Of a stretch of 64,000 nucleotides of DNA, positions 27,094 through 36,216 are shown piece after piece. Location of the stretch: contig CAWDPQ010000020.1 in assembly GCA_963804245.1 (NCBI GenBank), forward strand, positions 186,001 through 250,000, in the 5' to 3' direction. The notes below the pieces were generated by a model. It was given only the letters and a program-made list of their open reading frames with translations, was not told the DNA's origin and ran no database searches. How positions within the stretch are numbered: position 1 is the stretch's first letter; every line of letters begins with the position of its first letter. The translations under genes were made by a program, and so were the position numbers. The DNA is from CAWDPQ01 sp963804245. Its GTDB lineage: Bacteria > Acidobacteriota > Vicinamibacteria > Vicinamibacterales > 2-12-FULL-66-21.

Positions 27094-29217
27094 ATGAAGG
27101 GAACGGCCGTCAGCAACGGCAAGGTCGCGGCGGCGCACGGCCTCACGCGCGACGACCTTCTCCGTGCTTACCGGACGATGGTCCTGTCGCGGAAGATCGA
27201 CGACAAGGAAATTCAGCTCAAGGGCCAGAGCCTTATCTTCTTCCAGATCAGCGGCGCCGGCCACGAAGCCATCCTCGTCGCCGCCGGCATGCACCTCAGA
27301 CCTGGTTATGACTGGTTCTTCCCCTACTATCGCGACCGCGCGCTGTGCCTCACGCTCGGCGTCACTCCACACGAAATGCTGTTGAGCGCGGTCGGCTCGA
27401 AGGACGACCCGAGCTCCGGCGGACGGCAGATGCCGTCGCACTGGAGCGATCCCCGGCTCAACATCGTCTCCGGATCGAGCCCAACCGGCACCCAGTGCCT
27501 GCACGCGATCGGCTCGGCCGAAGCGGCTCTCGTCTACGAGCGGGTCACCGACATCGAAGGTCGCGAGTCGTTGTTCCACAGCGACGAAGTCACCTATCTG
27601 TCGGTCGGGGAAGGGGCGACGAGCGAGGGAGAGTTCTGGGAATCCTTGAACGCGGCATGCCTCGGTCGGCTTCCGATCGTCTACGTCGTCGAGGACAACG
27701 GGTATGCGATCTCGGTACCCGTCGAAGTGCAGACGGCGGGCGGGGACATCTCGAAGCTCGTGTCATCGTTCCCGGGGCTCTTCGTGCAGAGCATCGACGG
27801 TACGGATTTCGTGGCCAGCTATCGCGCGATGCGCGAAGCCGTCGCATACGCGCGCTCCAGGAACGGGCCGGCTTTCGTCCACGCTCGCGTCACGCGGCCG
27901 TACTCACACTCCTTATCCGACGACGAGCGGCTGTACAAGACGGCGGACGAGCGCAGCGCCGAGGCCAAGCGTGATCCCATCGTTCGCCTGGCCACGTTCA
28001 TCACGTCCGAGGGGCTCGCCTCGGAAGGCGACCTCGAGTCGATCGTGAAAGAGGTGGAGCGTGAAGTGGCCGAGGCCGCGGATCGCGCCATCCGATCGGA
28101 AGGGCCGTCGCCGGAAACGGCTGGACGGTACGTCTATTCGCCGGACGTGGACCCGACCTCGGAAGCCTTCGAGACCGCTGCCGTGCCGGAAGGACGGCCG
28201 GACACGATGGTTGCCGCCATCAACCGGACGCTCAAGGACGAAATGGCGCGCAATCCTCGGATTGTCGTCTTCGGTGAAGACGTCGCCGATTGCAGCCGCG
28301 TCTCAGCGCTCGCCTCGGTGTCGGGGAAGGGCGGTGTCTTCAAGGTCACGCACGGTCTGCAGCGGGCGTTCGGCAGCGATCGCGTATTCAACTCGCCTCT
28401 GGCGGAGGCGGCGATCATCGGCCGCAGCGTCGGCATGGCGACGCGCGGGCTCAAACCCGTGCCCGAGATCCAGTTCTTCGATTACATCTGGCCGGCGATG
28501 ATGCAGCTCCGCGACGAAATGTCGATGCTGCGGTATCGCTCGAACAATACGTTCGCGTGTCCGATGGTCATTCGCGTGGCGATCGGCGGCTATCTGCGCG
28601 GCGGTGCACCGTACCACAGCCAGTCGGGCGAGAGCATTTTTGCCCACTGCCCCGGCATCCGCATCGCCTACCCGTCGAACGCCCAGGACGCCGCCGGACT
28701 TCTTCGAACTGCGATCCGCTGCGACGATCCGGTGCTCTTCCTCGAGCACAAACATCTGTACCGCCAGACTTACAACAAAGGGGAATATCCCGGTCCCGAC
28801 TACATGGTGCCGTTTGGCAAGTCGGCTGTGCGTCGCGACGGCACGGACATCGTGGTGATCACCTGGGGCGCGCTCGTGCAGCGTTCCCTCCTGGCAGCGC
28901 AGCAGGCGGAAAAATTCGGCATCAGCGCGATGGTCATCGACTTGCGAACCATCGTCCCTTACGACTGGGAGGGCATTGCCGCGGCAGTGACGCGGACCAA
29001 TCGCGTGGTCATCGCCCACGAGGATCAGCTCACGTGCGGTTTCGGCGCGGAGATTGCCGCCCGGATTGCCGGCGAGCTCTTCGGCCAGCTCGACGCCCCG
29101 ATCAAACGCGTCGCCGCTCTCGACACACCGGTCGCGTACTACCCGGCGCTCGAGGAAGTCATCCTTCCGCAGTCATCCGATGTGCTGAAAGCGATTCAAG
29201 ACACCGCAGCGTACTGA
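27094..29217 (+). CDS. Fused E1 alpha-beta 2-oxoacid dehydrogenase
   Basis: This 707-residue thiamine diphosphate enzyme joins E1 alpha (about residues 1-330) and E1 beta (about 370-707) of a branched-chain 2-oxoacid or pyruvate dehydrogenase complex. The alpha half has ISGAGHEAILVAAG, PYYRDRAL, the ThDP motif SVGEGATSEGEFWESLNAA and EDNGYAISVPVE. The beta half has GEDVADCSRVSALASVSGKGGVF, FNSPLAEAAIIGRSVGMA, PEIQFFDYIWPA and a C-terminal AHEDQLTCGFGAEIAARI. Fusion of the subunits keeps them in 1:1 ratio. No E2 or E3 gene is adjacent. The TATAAT box ends ten bases before the ATG and no ribosome site is seen. Confidence 0.9.
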   Translation: MKGTAVSNGKVAAAHGLTRDDLLRAYRTMVLSRKIDDKEIQLKGQSLIFFQISGAGHEAILVAAGMHLRPGYDWFFPYYRDRALCLTLGVTPHEMLLSAVGSKDDPSSGGRQMPSHWSDPRLNIVSGSSPTGTQCLHAIGSAEAALVYERVTDIEGRESLFHSDEVTYLSVGEGATSEGEFWESLNAACLGRLPIVYVVEDNGYAISVPVEVQTAGGDISKLVSSFPGLFVQSIDGTDFVASYRAMREAVAYARSRNGPAFVHARVTRPYSHSLSDDERLYKTADERSAEAKRDPIVRLATFITSEGLASEGDLESIVKEVEREVAEAADRAIRSEGPSPETAGRYVYSPDVDPTSEAFETAAVPEGRPDTMVAAINRTLKDEMARNPRIVVFGEDVADCSRVSALASVSGKGGVFKVTHGLQRAFGSDRVFNSPLAEAAIIGRSVGMATRGLKPVPEIQFFDYIWPAMMQLRDEMSMLRYRSNNTFACPMVIRVAIGGYLRGGAPYHSQSGESIFAHCPGIRIAYPSNAQDAAGLLRTAIRCDDPVLFLEHKHLYRQTYNKGEYPGPDYMVPFGKSAVRRDGTDIVVITWGALVQRSLLAAQQAEKFGISAMVIDLRTIVPYDWEGIAAAVTRTNRVVIAHEDQLTCGFGAEIAARIAGELFGQLDAPIKRVAALDTPVAYYPALEEVILPQSSDVLKAIQDTAAY

Positions 29218-29224
29218 CCCACCC

Positions 29225-30280
29225 ATGCTCAGCGCTGGCGCCGCTGCGCTCGGCATATTCGTATTCATCGGACTGTTTCCCCAAAGTTCATCCGTCCAGA
29301 CGCTGAAGTCGATCGGCGGGCTGCCCGCGCACATCGCCGGACGTTTCGAAGAGATCGGCGGGTGCGAACGAGCGGAATCAGGCGACTACTTCGTGTTCGA
29401 TCGCCGCAGCCACATGGTGTTTCTGGTCCCCGGCGCGATGAACGGCCCGCCGCGCGAGCTGGTCGGCGTCGGCGTCGAGCCTGGCCGCGTGCTCAACCCC
29501 AGCGCATTCGATCTCGCGCCGGACAAGACCTTCGTCGTCGCGGACGCGCCTTTCGGGCAGCCGCGCGTGCAGTTTTTCTTCGAGACCGGTGCGCGGCTGG
29601 GCGGCTTCGCGCTCCCCCAGCACACCGCTCCCAGCGCCAAAACGTCCACCGTGTTCTTCAACCTGATCGCTTCGGTGAAATACTCGGGAAAGTCACTGTT
29701 CGTCAGCCAGCCTGAATCAGGCACGCTCATCGCTGAATACTCGGTCGATGGCCAGCTGATCCGATCGTTCGGCCAGCTACGACCGACCGGCTACGAATCG
29801 GATCTCGAGCTTCACAAGGCACTGAACGCCGGCCGGATCGTGATCAATCCGCGGGGTGGCTTCTACTTCGTGTTTTCCGGAGGAAGTCCGTTGTTCCGAA
29901 AATACGACGCGAGTGGAAAGCTGCTCTTCGAGCGCTACATTCAGGGAGCCGAGCTCGACGACTCCGCCCGCAACCGACCGACAACGTGGCCCAAGCGCGC
30001 CGGGTCCGGCGAAACGCCATTCGTTGCACCGGTCGTACGTGCGGCCGCAGCCGATGCGGCGGGCAATCTCTGGATCTCCCTCGCCGTGCCGGTCACGTAC
30101 GTCTACGATGCCGCTGGCGACAAGACGCGGACAGTCCAGTTCACCGCGGCGGGGGTGGTATCGCCTACCAACCTGTCGTTCGGAGCCGATGGCCGTCTGT
30201 TGATTACGCCGGGCTGCTATGCATTCGAGCCCGAACCGGGCAAGCGCCTGAGGCCCGAGCGACCTTCGGGGCCTCGCTAG
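29225..30280 (+). CDS. Secreted beta-propeller-like protein
   Basis: This 351-residue protein has a hydrophobic N-terminal signal segment (GAAALGIFVFIGLF). The body is beta-rich, with repeated strand patterns such as GDYFVFDRRSHMVFLV, FDLAPDKTFVVADAP, GTLIAEYSVDGQLIRSFG, DAAGNLWISLAVPVTYVYDAAG and FGADGRLLITPG. These resemble NHL/6-bladed propeller proteins of Acidobacteria. The start is ATG 29225, seven bases after the E1 stop. Its role is unknown, and it ends about 30 bases before the gas-vesicle cluster. Confidence 0.6.
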   Translation: MLSAGAAALGIFVFIGLFPQSSSVQTLKSIGGLPAHIAGRFEEIGGCERAESGDYFVFDRRSHMVFLVPGAMNGPPRELVGVGVEPGRVLNPSAFDLAPDKTFVVADAPFGQPRVQFFFETGARLGGFALPQHTAPSAKTSTVFFNLIASVKYSGKSLFVSQPESGTLIAEYSVDGQLIRSFGQLRPTGYESDLELHKALNAGRIVINPRGGFYFVFSGGSPLFRKYDASGKLLFERYIQGAELDDSARNRPTTWPKRAGSGETPFVAPVVRAAAADAAGNLWISLAVPVTYVYDAAGDKTRTVQFTAAGVVSPTNLSFGADGRLLITPGCYAFEPEPGKRLRPERPSGPR

Positions 30281-30295
30281 CGCGTGACTGGTTGT

Positions 30296-30301
30296 TATCA
30301 T
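30296..30301 (+). promoter_or_regulatory. -10 box TATCAT before gvpF/L
   Basis: TATCAT ends seven bases before the ATG at 30309. This fits the leaderless pattern seen at other genes in the window and would start the rightward gas-vesicle arm. Confidence 0.4.
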
Positions 30302-30308
30302 CTTGAGG

Positions 30309-31083
30309 ATGCCCACCGCGACATATGTCTTCTGCATCGTGCGCAGCGCGAGAAAGCCGAGTATCGCTCGCGTGCCTGCCGGTCTGCCGGGGGGAACGCC
30401 GTCCGAAGGTCGTCGCCGCCGGGCGGCAGCTGTGGCTGGTGTTGTCCGAAGTGCCGCTGGATCGCTACGGCGGCGATCGACTCGAGGCCGCCCTTCGCGA
30501 TCTCGATTGGGTTGCGGAAATCGCGGTGGCTCACGAGGCGGTCGTCGAATATTTCGCGGGGTTGCGCGACACGGCGGTCGTTCCGATGAAACTCTTCACC
30601 ATGTTCTCGACTGAAGCGCGAGCGGTTGAGGAGATGAGCAGCCGGCGCAAGAACATCGATGCCGTGTTCGGCCGAATCGCCGGCTGCGAAGAATGGGGAG
30701 TGCGTGTCATGCGACGGGCGATGCCCCCGCGGACTCGGGACGATCGTCCGCGAACCGGAGCCGCTTTTCTCGCGGCGCGCAAGCAAGTGCGCGACGATGC
30801 GCGGTCGGCCGTGGAGAAGGCGACGAACGCGGCGGTGGCGGTGTATGACTTGCTGCTGCCTCTGGCCAAAGATGTCCGACGGCGTAGCGACTCGCCCACA
30901 GGTGCCACGCCGCCGCTGCTCGAAGCGAGTTTCCTCGTGAAATCGCGCGGCCGAGCCAAATTCCGCGCGGCGGCGCGCCGCGCGGCGCGCGCATGTGACC
31001 AGGCCGGGGCCGAGATGACGCTCACCGGCCCGTGGCCCGCCTATAACTTCGTCGCTGAAGGGGCACGAGGAGAATCCACCTGA
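30309..31083 (+). CDS. GvpF/L gas vesicle accessory protein (copy 1), frameshifted
   Basis: GvpF/L proteins nucleate or chaperone assembly of the GvpA shell. The start at 30309 gives TATYVFCIVRSARKP and VPAGLPGGTPSE, the family N-terminus. Near 30408 the frame shifts by one base and continues VVAAGRQLWLVLSEVPL, then FAGLRDTAVVPMKLFTMF, an RxxFEE-like helix and the hallmark C-terminus LTGPWPAYNFV. The total is about 257 residues. It leads the rightward arm and is followed at once by a GvpA-family gene. Confidence 0.85.
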
Positions 31084-31397
31084 AACCACGGCGCTCGAGG
31101 CATACCACCGTTCCCAGGCAGCTGCCGCCGCCGCAGGCGAAGAGGCCAAGTGCCCCGAAGCCCTTGCGCCCGAGCACCGCCCCGCCGGCCCGGACGGTTG
31201 CCCGCATCATCGATCAGGGCGAGTCGTCGCTGCTCGACGTCATCGATAACCTGCTGAATCAGGGAGTGGTGCTCAACGCGGATCTCATCCTCGCGCTGGC
31301 TAACGTGGACCTGGTCTTCATCCGTTTGTCGGCGCTGCTGTGCGCCGCCGATCGGCTGCTTCCGCCGGATGACGGGTCGACGCCGCAGTCCTCGTAG
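31080..31397 (+). CDS. GvpA-family minor shell protein, GvpJ/M-type
   Basis: The GvpA-type core is SLLDVIDNLLNQGVVLNADL, followed by ILALANVDLVFIRLSALLCAADRL. Leu-rich helices and the LLCAAD end fit the GvpJ/M/S branch rather than the major shell protein. A conservative start is TTG 31164 (77 residues). A basic Pro-rich N-terminal extension is open back to a CTG at 31080 that overlaps the previous stop (CTGA), exactly where an ATGA start would be expected. It overlaps the next GvpF/L gene by 29 bases. Confidence 0.8.
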   Translation: MKPRRSRHTTVPRQLPPPQAKRPSAPKPLRPSTAPPARTVARIIDQGESSLLDVIDNLLNQGVVLNADLILALANVDLVFIRLSALLCAADRLLPPDDGSTPQSS

Positions 31398-32100
31398 CGC
31401 GCCGCCGCCGACCGGCGAGCGCCAGCGCCGAACGCCGAAGGCCGGGCGGCGAGTCCAAGGTGAGTGGCAGGTGTATGCACTGGCCTCGGGACAGCACCCA
31501 TCGGCGATCCGCATCGGCCGACGCGTCGTCCGCGTCCTGATGGTCGGCCCGATTGCGGTGTTGGCGGTGCGCGCGGGCGACACGACGTACACGGAAGCCG
31601 CGCTGCGGGAACAGCACGCAATGGTGCTCGGTCTGGCCGAGCGTATCGATCCACTCTTACCGGCCCGGTTTGGCACGCGGATGACCGCCGGCGATCTCGA
31701 TGCCACCATCCGCCGGTCCTCGAATGTCCTGAGACAAGCCTTGCAGAACGTCAAGGGTCGTCAGCAGATGACGATCCGTCTGATAGGCGCGCCGACAATC
31801 GAACAGCCACCGGCCGCCGGCCGTTCCGGTGCCGCTTACCTGCAGCAGCGACGTGCGGCCCATGCGATACCGGGTGAGCTGGGCCCGGTGCGCGCGGCGG
31901 TCGCGCGCTTCGTGGCGGAAGAGCGCGTGTCGCCGGGTCGCGCTGGCGTGCGCGCGACGCTGTTCCATCTTGTCGGGCGCGACGCCGTGCCTGCTTATCG
32001 AGAGGCGGTCGCGCGCGCGACGGAAACAATGCCGAGCGGAAGCGTGACGCTGACCGGACCGTGGCCGCCTTTTGCCTTTGCGCCGGAGCTGCCAGGATGA
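31369..32100 (+). CDS. GvpF/L gas vesicle accessory protein (copy 2)
   Basis: The protein has 243 residues. After a basic N-terminal stretch it follows the GvpF/L plan: GEWQVYALASGQ, VLMVGPIAVLAVRAGD, EAALREQHAMVLGLAERID with LLPARFGTRM, and the C-terminal signature SVTLTGPWPPFAFAPE. The N-terminal domain is somewhat reduced compared with copy 3. Three different GvpF/L paralogues in one cluster suggest a multi-component nucleation complex. Its stop overlaps the gvpK ATG (ATGA). Confidence 0.85.
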   Translation: MTGRRRSPRSAPPPTGERQRRTPKAGRRVQGEWQVYALASGQHPSAIRIGRRVVRVLMVGPIAVLAVRAGDTTYTEAALREQHAMVLGLAERIDPLLPARFGTRMTAGDLDATIRRSSNVLRQALQNVKGRQQMTIRLIGAPTIEQPPAAGRSGAAYLQQRRAAHAIPGELGPVRAAVARFVAEERVSPGRAGVRATLFHLVGRDAVPAYREAVARATETMPSGSVTLTGPWPPFAFAPELPG

Positions 32101-32504
32101 CACGCGCACGAAAACAGACCGGACGCAAGCGAGCGCGAACCACGAAGCCGCGCCGGCGCAAGACCGTTGACGTGGCCGCCGTGGAAGTTCGTGAGCTGGA
32201 ATCGATGCGCGCTGAGCTCGATCGGCTCGCGCGTAAGACCACCCCCCGCTGGAACGCGGACCCCGATGATGTGCGCAAAGCCGTCGCGAAGCTCGTGCTG
32301 ACGCTGGTGGAATTCATCCGCCAGCTGCTCGAGCGTCAGGCCATTCGCCGCATGGAAACGGGGACACTGACCGAAGAGCAGACCGAGGCCGTCGGTCTCG
32401 CATTGATGCGGCTGGAGGAAACCGTCCGCGAACTGGCCGCGCAGTTCGATCTCACGCCGGAAGATCTCAATCTTGATCTCGGCGCCGTGGGCAAGCTGCT
32501 CTGA
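32097..32504 (+). CDS. gvpK: GvpK gas vesicle protein
   Basis: The protein has 135 residues. A basic Arg/Lys-rich N-terminal 35 residues precedes the GvpK domain: RWNADPDDVRKAVAKLVLTL, VEFIRQLLERQAIRRME and GTLTEEQTEAVGLALMRLEE. It ends with DLTPEDLNLDLGAVGKLL, almost the family consensus. GvpK helps early vesicle assembly. ATG 32097 overlaps the previous stop. The gene ends only three bases before the convergent end of the ArsA-like gene, so no terminator fits between the two arms. Confidence 0.93.
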   Translation: MTRARKQTGRKRARTTKPRRRKTVDVAAVEVRELESMRAELDRLARKTTPRWNADPDDVRKAVAKLVLTLVEFIRQLLERQAIRRMETGTLTEEQTEAVGLALMRLEETVRELAAQFDLTPEDLNLDLGAVGKLL

Positions 32505-32507
32505 TCA

Positions 32508-34447
32508 CTACGCGATCGTCCAGCTGCCAGCCCATCGTTGCAGCGATTCCGGACCGTGTGGCGGGGGCATGACGGCGGGGGCCATGGCAACCGGCCGCCG
32601 GCGCGCGCCGGCGCGGAGCTGTGACAATGCCCGCTGCTGTTCGCGACGCATCGTCATGCAGGAACCGCACGTGCCCGCGCCAAAAGCGTTGACGACGATG
32701 GCTTGGACGTGGATGTTGAGCGTGCCGAGGCGCGCGAGCAGGCGGCGGGTCTCGGCGACAGGCAGCACAGCGGGTCGGGTCACGGCCAGAAATGCCGCAC
32801 GATGCGGGTCCGCGAGGAGCGACCGTAGACGACCCAGCCCGTGGGACATTCGGAGGAGAACGGCACCCAGTTCGCCGACACCGACCACCGGTTGGTACTT
32901 CAACACGATGGCCATGAGCGTCTTGACCCAGTCGTGAACGAGCGCCGGCATCTCGAGCAGGCGCAGCGCGTGACCGCTCGGCGCAGTATCGAGCACGACG
33001 AGAGGCCGTCGACTGGCATCAGCCTCGAGGGCGTCGCTCACCTCCACCATCGCCATCAGCTCGTCGAGGCCCGGCGGGGCAAGCTCGATCAGATCGCGCA
33101 TGGCCTCGCGATCTGCCGACAACTCGAACTGGTTGCCGCTCGCCAGCCGGCCGAACAGCGCGTCGATGGCGCCCGCGTACTGGTTCTTCACGAGCTTGAA
33201 GCGGGCGGCCGCGTCAATCTCGCGCGCCGTCAGATTCGCCGGCGTACCGGGCACGTGTCGAGCGACATCGCCGAGCGGCACGCCAAGCACATCACCAAGC
33301 GAGTGCGCCGGATCCGCGGAGAGGACAATCACCGGCCGCCGCGGATTGTCGGCGGCCATGCGCATGGCGATCGCCGCCGCGCAGGTCGTCTTGCCCACGC
33401 CGCCCTTTCCACCGAACAACAGCAGGGACACCCGTTCGGTGCCGAGCGAGAAAGCCTTGCCGTCCGGTACAGGCAAGCCTGTCGCACGGCGCGCGCCGGC
33501 GCGCGACCTGGCTTCGCGGAAGCCGTGGCGTCGACGCCATCTCTCGCCCAATGTCGAGGAGAGCTCGAACACCGCGCGGTTCGCGCGCTCTTGCCGCTAT
33601 CGTTCGGATGGTCAGGTGCACCGCCCTGATCGCCCAATGCACGGATGGACGCGCCCTCGAACGCGCGACGCGCCGCGCACCACCGGCACGGGCGATCCGG
33701 CGTGGGAGTCAGCCGATTGACGACCACTGCATCGACGTGCACTCCGAGGCGCCGCAGCTCCTGTAATGCGTCCATGCTTTCGGCGACCGCCATCGGCTCC
33801 GGCAAGGTGACCCAATTCATGACAGCGCGCCGCCGATCGGCGAGCATGGTCGAGAGCTCGCGCCCCTCCAGGGCAATCGATGCGATCAGCCGGTCCGCGA
33901 CGTCGGGCGTCCATCGCCCGCTGAGGGCCTCGACGATGGCGCGATGCTTCCGGTGCATTCGGTCGAAGACCACCGCCAGCGCACTGAGCAGAGCCGGCAT
34001 GGCGAGCATCCTCAGCGTGTGGCCGGTCGGAGCCGTGTCGACGACAACGGTGTCGTAGGCGCCGCTCTGACCGATTCGACTGATTTCCATGAGCGCGGCA
34101 ATCTCGTCGATGCCAGGCAGCGACAGCCCCAGCAGCGCTGACACGTCATCCTGATCGAGAAAGGTGCCGCGTAGCGCGATCGTCTCGAGCGTCGTGCGGC
34201 GCGTGTCGAGCCAGCGTGCCAGCACTTTCGAGGCATTCACTTCGGCGGCTCGCAGCTTGGCGACGCCCTTCACGCGGCGGGGAACGGCGCCCAGCCGCTG
34301 ATTCAGTGCGTCACCTGCTGACGGTGCGGGGTCGGTCGAGAGGAGCAGCGTACGCTGCCCGGCGCGCGCGCACGTCACGGCAAACGCTGCGGCACACGTC
34401 GTCTTGCCCACGCCGCCTTTGCCGCCAAAGAAGCGGTACTGTGTCAG
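32508..34447 (-). CDS. Tandem ArsA/Get3-like ATPase, twice frameshifted
   Basis: Two ArsA-type ATPase domains lie in one gene of about 640 codons. The first half begins LTQYRFFGGKGGVGKTT, with VDTAPTGHTLRMLAMP and RPCRWCAARR. A linker AREPRGVRALLDIGRE follows. The second half has LLLFGGKGGVGKTT, LDTAPSGHALRLLEMP and GTCGSCMTMRR. Each half keeps a P-loop, the switch DTAP and a CxxC pair like the Get3 zinc site. Frame changes near 33625 and 33520 each look like one extra base. The start appears to be CTG 34447, overlapping the gvpG stop (CTGA). ArsA/Get3 proteins pump arsenite or deliver tail-anchored proteins. In this operon, a chaperone for hydrophobic Gvp subunits is an inference. Confidence 0.75.
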
Positions 34448-34746
34448 GTGTGCTCGTCGCCTTCGAACGTGGCGTCTATACCGGTGATCTTGTATTCGCG
34501 TGGAGAGATGGCCGCCGGCGCGCTTCCCTGGCGGCGGTCACGAATGTCGCGTAAGCGGGCGAGGATATCCGACTCGAACACCTCGAAGTCTTCCTGGCTC
34601 ATCTCGCCCAGCTCGACGCGCATCTGCGCGGCGAGCAGCTGCTCGCGCAACGCCGTGTCGTCGTTCAGCTCAGTGTCGACGGCGGCGGCCACCTTGTCGA
34701 GCACGAACCGAATGCTGCCGATCAGGAGCGTGTCCAGGAGAAACAT
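34444..34746 (-). CDS. gvpG: GvpG gas vesicle protein
   Basis: The protein has 100 residues. It starts MFLLDTLLIGSIRFVLDKVA, and the helical core LREQLLAAQMRVELGEMSQE with DFEVFESDILARLRDIR is the GvpG pattern (LGEI, EYE, LLxRL). GvpG is an accessory assembly factor. ATG 34746 is chosen. The upstream in-frame extension is translated from a pyrimidine-rich heptamer array and the preceding gene. On the coding strand the array is purine-rich (GGAAG/GGACG) and may serve as ribosome site. Confidence 0.85.
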   Translation of the reverse strand: MFLLDTLLIGSIRFVLDKVAAAVDTELNDDTALREQLLAAQMRVELGEMSQEDFEVFESDILARLRDIRDRRQGSAPAAISPREYKITGIDATFEGDEHT

Positions 34747-34750
34747 TCGT

Positions 34751-34792
34751 CTTTTCTTTCGTCTTTCGTCCTTCTTCCTTCGTCCTTCTTCC
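34751..34792. repeat. Heptamer array TTC(G/T)TC(C/T)
   Basis: Six consecutive 7-bp pyrimidine units on the plus strand sit between the end of gvpF/L copy 3 and the start of gvpG. On the minus strand it is a GAAGGA-rich tract immediately upstream of the gvpG ATG. Confidence 0.85.
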
Positions 34793-34796
34793 TGTC

Positions 34797-35738
34797 TTAG
34801 TGCGCTCGCTCCAGCTTCAGTCGGATGTTCACGAAGTTGTAGGGTGGCCACGGTCCGGTGTACTTGAAGGTCAGCTTGTCGTAGCGCTGCCCGATGTCCT
34901 TGACTCGCGAGTCGAAGGCCAGCTCGAGATCCCGCGCGACGAGGAACGCGGCGTTCATGATCATGCGATCGCCGATCGGCTTGTTCGACCGTGAGGCGAC
35001 GGACACATCGCGCAATCCCTGAAAAATCTCGGCCACATACCGTTCCGAGCGGGACTGCAGTGCGACGTCGATCAGCCGGCCGTACTGCATGCGGGCAAAA
35101 TACGTGGAGCCCTTCTGCGAGGAGATCTCTCCCTTCAACCGCCGGATGTCTTCATCTTCCTCTTCGATCTCCCGGATGATCTGATCGCGGTCCCACAGCA
35201 CCTTCAAGCCGAACTCGAACTTGTCCTGCATCTTGTTCAGGACGTCGGTGAACGCATCATAGGCCGAGCGCAGCAGCTCCATGATGTCGTCGTCGGTCTT
35301 GAACACGGTGCCGAAGGACATCGGAATGACCGTGTGGTTCTGCATCACGGTCTCGTTCACGCGCTGATGCGCCAGAACGTTGTCGCGCGTCGGATCCTGC
35401 ACGACCATCGGCGTGTTGGAAACGACGGCGGCGATGTCCCGGTAGCCGACCGTGTGCACGTCGGCGGGATCGGTGCCAATGCCAAGCGGACCGAAGCTGA
35501 GAGGCTGTTCGCTCTTGATGATGCAGTAGACGTATTTCCCCTCGTTCGAATCCTCGGATACCGCCGTGTCCAGGCGCATGCCCTTCTGCGCCAAGGGCGG
35601 CGGCATCTTGACACGTTCGAGCTTGCCGCGAGCCTCCTGGACGGTCGGCCCCGCCTTGGCGGACCTGATGCGGCCCGCGACTGCGGCCGTGCGCTTGCTC
35701 TTCACCGGGGGTTTCGATTTTTTCTGCGTCTTGGCCAT
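34797..35738 (-). CDS. GvpF/L gas vesicle accessory protein (copy 3)
   Basis: The protein has 313 residues. A basic N-terminal extension (KKSKPPVKSKRTAAVAGRIR) is followed by GKYVYCIIKSEQPLSFGPLG, VGYRDIAAVVSNTPMV, QRVNETVMQNHTVIPMSFGT and a long charged coiled segment (REIEEEDEDIRRLKGEI). It ends with the GvpF/L tail TGPWPPYNFVNIRLKLE. It is the most complete of the three GvpF/L copies. ATG 35738 is 22 bases from the receiver gene, in the same operon direction. Confidence 0.92.
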   Translation of the reverse strand: MAKTQKKSKPPVKSKRTAAVAGRIRSAKAGPTVQEARGKLERVKMPPPLAQKGMRLDTAVSEDSNEGKYVYCIIKSEQPLSFGPLGIGTDPADVHTVGYRDIAAVVSNTPMVVQDPTRDNVLAHQRVNETVMQNHTVIPMSFGTVFKTDDDIMELLRSAYDAFTDVLNKMQDKFEFGLKVLWDRDQIIREIEEEDEDIRRLKGEISSQKGSTYFARMQYGRLIDVALQSRSERYVAEIFQGLRDVSVASRSNKPIGDRMIMNAAFLVARDLELAFDSRVKDIGQRYDKLTFKYTGPWPPYNFVNIRLKLERAH

Positions 35739-35760
35739 GCTAGTCGCAACCGTCCGTCAA

Positions 35761-36210
35761 TCAGTGCCGGGCCCTTCCGGTCTTGCCGCTCTTCTTCGGG
35801 GAGGCCGCTTCCGCCTCCGCTCGCGCCGCCAGCATGCGCTGGATCTCCGCGACCAGCGCATCGGGGAGGCACGGCTTGGTCACGAACGCATCGCAGCCTG
35901 CCTGTCGAGCGCCTTCCGCGTGCCCGGCCAGCGCATGACCTGTCAACGCCACGATCGGGATATGCCGCGTGCGCTCGTCCAACTTCAAGCGTCGCGTGGC
36001 CTCCCACCCGTCCATCCGCGGTAAAGCCAGATCCATCAGAATGATGTCCGGCATCAACTGGATGGTTTTCTCGATCGCCTCCTCACCGTTCGTGGCTTCG
36101 GCGACACGGTACCCCGAAAACGCCAGGTAGGCAGCGTACATTTCCCGCGCGTCCTGATAGTCCTCGACAACCAGGACCAGCGGCTGCGTTGATTCGCTTT
36201 CGGGTGTCAT
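35761..36210 (-). CDS. Stand-alone receiver-domain response regulator
   Basis: This 149-residue CheY-like receiver lacks an output domain. The acidic pocket is in VVEDYQDAREMY, the phosphorylated Asp is in DIILMDLALPRMDGWEATR, and the conserved Thr/Lys are in VALTGHALAG and CDAFVTKPCLP. The last 30 residues are basic and low complexity. The gene is six bases after the sensor kinase and has a strong ribosome site (TAGGAG). It lies upstream of gvpF/L and is co-transcribed with gas-vesicle genes, so it may relay a signal to vesicle assembly. The output target is unknown. Confidence 0.9.
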   Translation of the reverse strand: MTPESESTQPLVLVVEDYQDAREMYAAYLAFSGYRVAEATNGEEAIEKTIQLMPDIILMDLALPRMDGWEATRRLKLDERTRHIPIVALTGHALAGHAEGARQAGCDAFVTKPCLPDALVAEIQRMLAARAEAEAASPKKSGKTGRARH

Positions 36211-36216
36211 CGTCTC

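Noticed and set aside
32508..34447. Arsenite resistance operon
   Set aside because: No arsB/acr3, arsC, arsD or arsR gene is nearby; the gene overlaps gvpG and sits in a Gvp operon.
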